A stretch of 55,859 bases of DNA from positions 1 to 55,859 of the forward strand of contig JAGWQH010000104.1 of assembly GCA_028870115.1 (NCBI GenBank), written 5' to 3'. The notes beneath the pieces were generated by a model. The model was not told the DNA's origin and made no database searches. It saw only the letters and a list, made by a program, of their open reading frames with translations. Made by a program: the position numbers and the translations under genes. Of this stretch, positions 54,469 through 55,859 are shown piece by piece; position 1 is the first letter of the stretch; every line of letters begins with the position of its first letter. The DNA comes from Candidatus Methylomirabilota bacterium. Lineage in GTDB: Bacteria > Methylomirabilota > Methylomirabilia > Methylomirabilales > Methylomirabilaceae.

Positions 54469-54815
54469 TGAAGTTCCCGCTCGATGTCTGCGTCTGTTCC
54501 CGCTCGCTGCACCGACTACTGACCGATCTGAAACATGATGTCCGACTGGCATCGGACATTGATCCACGCGCTGACGACCAAACGCTGCTTGATCTCGCCT
54601 TGTTGGAAAGCCGAATCGCCGTGACCGCGGACAAGGACTTCGGGGAGCTCGTCTTTGTCTACGGTAGTCCTCATCAGACAATCGTGCGGTTCGTGGAGAT
54701 GCGGGTTGACGAACAAGTAGCCGCGATGCGAGAACTTCTGGAGCGGTATCAGGCTGAGCTGGAGTCCGGCGCAATGATCGTTGTGACTCGCGATCGCGTC
54801 CGTGTACGCCCCTGA
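54468..54815 (+). CDS. DUF5615 PIN-like protein, altered active site
   Basis: 115 residues: MKFPLDVCVCSRSLHRLLTDLKHDVRLASDI, then DQTLLDLALLESRIAVTADKDFGELVFVYG. In relatives the first strand is followed by LDENL-like acids; here it is LDVCVC, so the first catalytic position (E or N) is changed while D in DKDFG is kept. Partner of DUF433. Toxicity may therefore be reduced. Confidence 0.85.
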   Translation: MKFPLDVCVCSRSLHRLLTDLKHDVRLASDIDPRADDQTLLDLALLESRIAVTADKDFGELVFVYGSPHQTIVRFVEMRVDEQVAAMRELLERYQAELESGAMIVVTRDRVRVRP

Positions 54816-54884
54816 ACGCTACATCACTTCGCATAAAGCTCGGTCCGGTTACCAGAAGATCTTCGAGAGGTCGCGCGCTTGCCC

Positions 54885-55151
54885 TCAGTCATATATCCGT
54901 TCGTCCCGCCTGCGGACTGCTTCAATCCGTACCTCTTTCGCTTTGTCATCTACCGGGTAGAGGACCCGGTAGTCGCCTATTCGGATTCGGTAGATCTCTC
55001 GGTCGATGAGCTTCTTGGTCCCATGCGGATGTGGGTTCTCCCGAAGGCGATGGATCGCTGCCACAATACGCAGATAAGTCTCATCATCCAGCCCGTCCAA
55101 CTCCTTGCGCACGGAGCGGCTGCGGAAACGGACCCTGTAGACCTCAGCTAT
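54885..55151 (-). CDS. RelE/ParE-family toxin, non-ATG start (ATA)
   Basis: 88 residues if it starts at 55151: AEVYRVRFRSRSVRKELDGLDDETYLRIVAAIHRLRENPHPHGTKKL, then YRIRIGDYRVLYPVDDKAKEVRIEAVRRRDERIYD, the RelE pattern. The in-frame codon at the expected start is ATA (55151-55149). The first GTG in frame (55112) would remove the first beta strand. So the toxin either starts with ATA or is start-lost. Overlaps the upstream antitoxin gene by 8 bases. Confidence 0.75.
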   Translation of the reverse strand: MAEVYRVRFRSRSVRKELDGLDDETYLRIVAAIHRLRENPHPHGTKKLIDREIYRIRIGDYRVLYPVDDKAKEVRIEAVRRRDERIYD

Positions 55152-55341
55152 CTCGTGCGGTCTTTCGTAGCCCGCTCTTTTTCACTCGCTCCCGGTGATA
55201 AATGTCGAAGTTGGCTAGCGGCTCGTGGCGGCGCGCCTGGATGATTTCCCAGTCAGGGTCTTCGGGCAGCACTTCCTCGATGGTGACTCGGCGAGGCTCC
55301 CGGAGTGCAGCCGTCAGGAGGCGGTTGACAATCCAGCTCAT
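55144..55341 (-). CDS. Probable antitoxin of the RelE-like toxin
   Basis: 65 residues: MSWIVNRLLTAALREPRRVTIEEVLPEDPDWEIIQARRHEPLANFDIYHRERVKKSGL. It has an amphipathic helix and an acidic tail as in small antitoxins but no DNA-binding motif I recognise. It is the upstream gene, overlapping the toxin by eight bases. Confidence 0.6.
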   Translation of the reverse strand: MSWIVNRLLTAALREPRRVTIEEVLPEDPDWEIIQARRHEPLANFDIYHRERVKKSGLRKTARDS

Positions 55342-55397
55342 GCAAGCAGATCCGGGGCTCGGATTCGGTCAAGGCGGTGGAGTGTAAGTAGGATACA

Positions 55398-55432
55398 AGA
55401 TTGCTTCGCGCCCGTCTGGCACTCGCAATGAC
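55398..55432. repeat. Dispersed ATTGCGAG palindromic repeat, copy 4
   Basis: AGATTGCTTCGCG and CACTCGCAATGAC. Adjacent to repeat copy E, as copy 3 is to copy C. Confidence 0.65.
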
Positions 55433-55459
55433 CCAGGAGAATAGAGGAGTGCGCTCGGC

Positions 55460-55505
55460 TCAGTGCCCGACCACGGTCGTGCGGCGAATCGTGAGGGTTG
55501 GGGCG
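55460..55505. repeat. Accessory-island repeat, copy E, with a 34-codon minus-strand ORF
   Basis: GTGCCCGACCACGGTCGTGC then GGCGAATCGTGAGGGT. In the minus frame it ends VVAPTLTIRRTTVVGH then TGA (55460-55462). In this copy the frame extends to an ATG at 55564 (MARQGREALQGFTSSRQ...), giving 34 residues. Copies B, C and D share only the tail. Confidence 0.7.
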
Positions 55506-55651
55506 ACAACGCTCTGGCGGGAGCTGGTGAACCCCTGCAAGGCTTCTCGCCCTTGGCGAGCCATGCTGGTCACGGAGTCGTAACACGGCGTGATCGGCTT
55601 ACAACGTGATCTCAGTAATGGCTATCTCTGTTTTTGGATCGAAACAACCGC

Positions 55652-55680
55652 TAGACAGATGATAGGGCAAGTGATAGAAT
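55652..55680 (+). promoter_or_regulatory. Promoter for the gene entering at the window end
   Basis: TAGACA at 55652-55657 and TAGAAT at 55675-55680 with a 17-base spacer, each one mismatch from consensus. It would give a 155-base leader. Confidence 0.6.
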
Positions 55681-55719
55681 TTCGTTCACACAAAATCAGA
55701 AACCGGCGGTGGTACGACT

Positions 55720-55744
55720 ATCGCCGTGAAAATAAACGGGCGAT
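55720..55744 (+). other. Leader hairpin upstream of last gene
   Basis: ATCGCCGT and ACGGGCGAT form a stem (one bulged G) closing an A-rich loop. Located between promoter and start; possible 5'-UTR structure. No known riboswitch recognised. Confidence 0.35.
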
Positions 55745-55847
55745 GGCGTCTTTAGCTGTGGAGTAACAGCGAGATCATGGTTGACCAGCCGAAACCCGGA
55801 AGTTGATTCCGTTATTCATACAATCCACGCGAAAGGAGATGATGCAG

Positions 55848-55859
55848 ATGGCCAAGACC
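55848..55859 (+). CDS. Start of an unidentified gene (3' end outside window)
   Basis: AAGGAG at 55833-55838 and ATG 55848 nine bases later (in-frame ATGs at 55839 and 55842 are alternatives). Only MAKT is visible. Family cannot be told. Confidence 0.45.

Larger units (their letters stand above)
55506..55847. other. Leader region of the last gene and intergenic DNA
   Basis: Apart from the promoter at 55652 and the hairpin at 55720, I see no gene between 55565 and 55847. Confidence 0.5.

Noticed and set aside
51396-55505. Integron attC sites as explanation for the five-copy repeat
   Set aside because: I find no attC-like core sites (GTTRRRY) or consistent imperfect palindrome, and no integrase in the window; cassette joining remains only a possibility.
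55690-55850. c-di-GMP riboswitch before the last gene
   Set aside because: The conserved GEMM core is not present; only a simple hairpin is visible.

Overview
The window looks like chromosome of a GC-rich Gram-negative (diderm) bacterium: an outer-membrane-type barrel, a lipobox protein, a twin-arginine signal and a complete type IV pilus locus are all present. The gene style (GlnD with two ACT domains, a Geobacter-like pilB-pilT-pilC-pilS-pilR-pilA order, a NIT-type sensor kinase, many PIN-type toxin modules, many dispersed palindromic repeats) reminds me of candidate division NC10 (Methylomirabilis-like). That assignment is inference from memory and was not tested by any search. I saw no rRNA, tRNA, CRISPR array or transposase.

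Layout. 1-3.8 kb: the end of a ferric-iron-type ABC importer (binding protein cut by the window edge, fused permease, ATPase) and an exported barrel-like protein. 3.75-9.65 kb: a YjbQ remnant, pgeF, a CbiX/zinc-ribbon/NUDIX fusion, a J-domain chaperone, a hybrid-free sensor kinase and a hydrolase. 9.8-13.5 kb: glnD and aroE, overlapping. 13.5-26.4 kb: type IV pilus assembly (pilB, pilT, pilC), its two-component control (pilS, pilR), the major pilin, four minor pilins (FimT, PilV, PilW, PilX types) and the prepilin peptidase, with sigma-54 promoters before pilT and pilA. A toxin-antitoxin-like pair sits inside this locus. 26.4-41.8 kb: two glycosyltransferases, xerD, a CCA/poly(A) polymerase, a site-2-protease-like protein, trpS, guaB, guaA, hicBA, dnaE and a DUF421 protein, mostly on the + strand.

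41.8-55.9 kb is accessory in character. First comes a minus-strand pair (Tat-exported HEAT-repeat protein with a frameshift, then a BCS1-like AAA+ ATPase). Next is a plus-strand cassette: WYL regulator, a small unknown protein, the stop-interrupted remnant of a second WYL regulator, a PD-(D/E)XK nuclease, a Cas4-like plus DEDD exonuclease protein (DUF2779), two proteins resembling nucleotide-modification-associated domains (Nmad2, Nmad3) and a DUF29 protein. I regard this cassette as the best candidate for an undescribed nucleic-acid defence or modification system. The end of the window is a run of toxin-antitoxin modules (two VapBC-type, DUF433/DUF5615, a RelE-like pair) plus a Uma2 nuclease, interspersed with five copies of one short repeat that I do not recognise. 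Two of the toxin genes have lost a canonical start codon.

How it fits together: the first 41 kb is housekeeping and pilus biology, with PilS-PilR-sigma-54 the visible regulatory axis. The last 14 kb is a conflict-system neighbourhood with signs of turnover (frameshifts, remnants, repeats at module boundaries).
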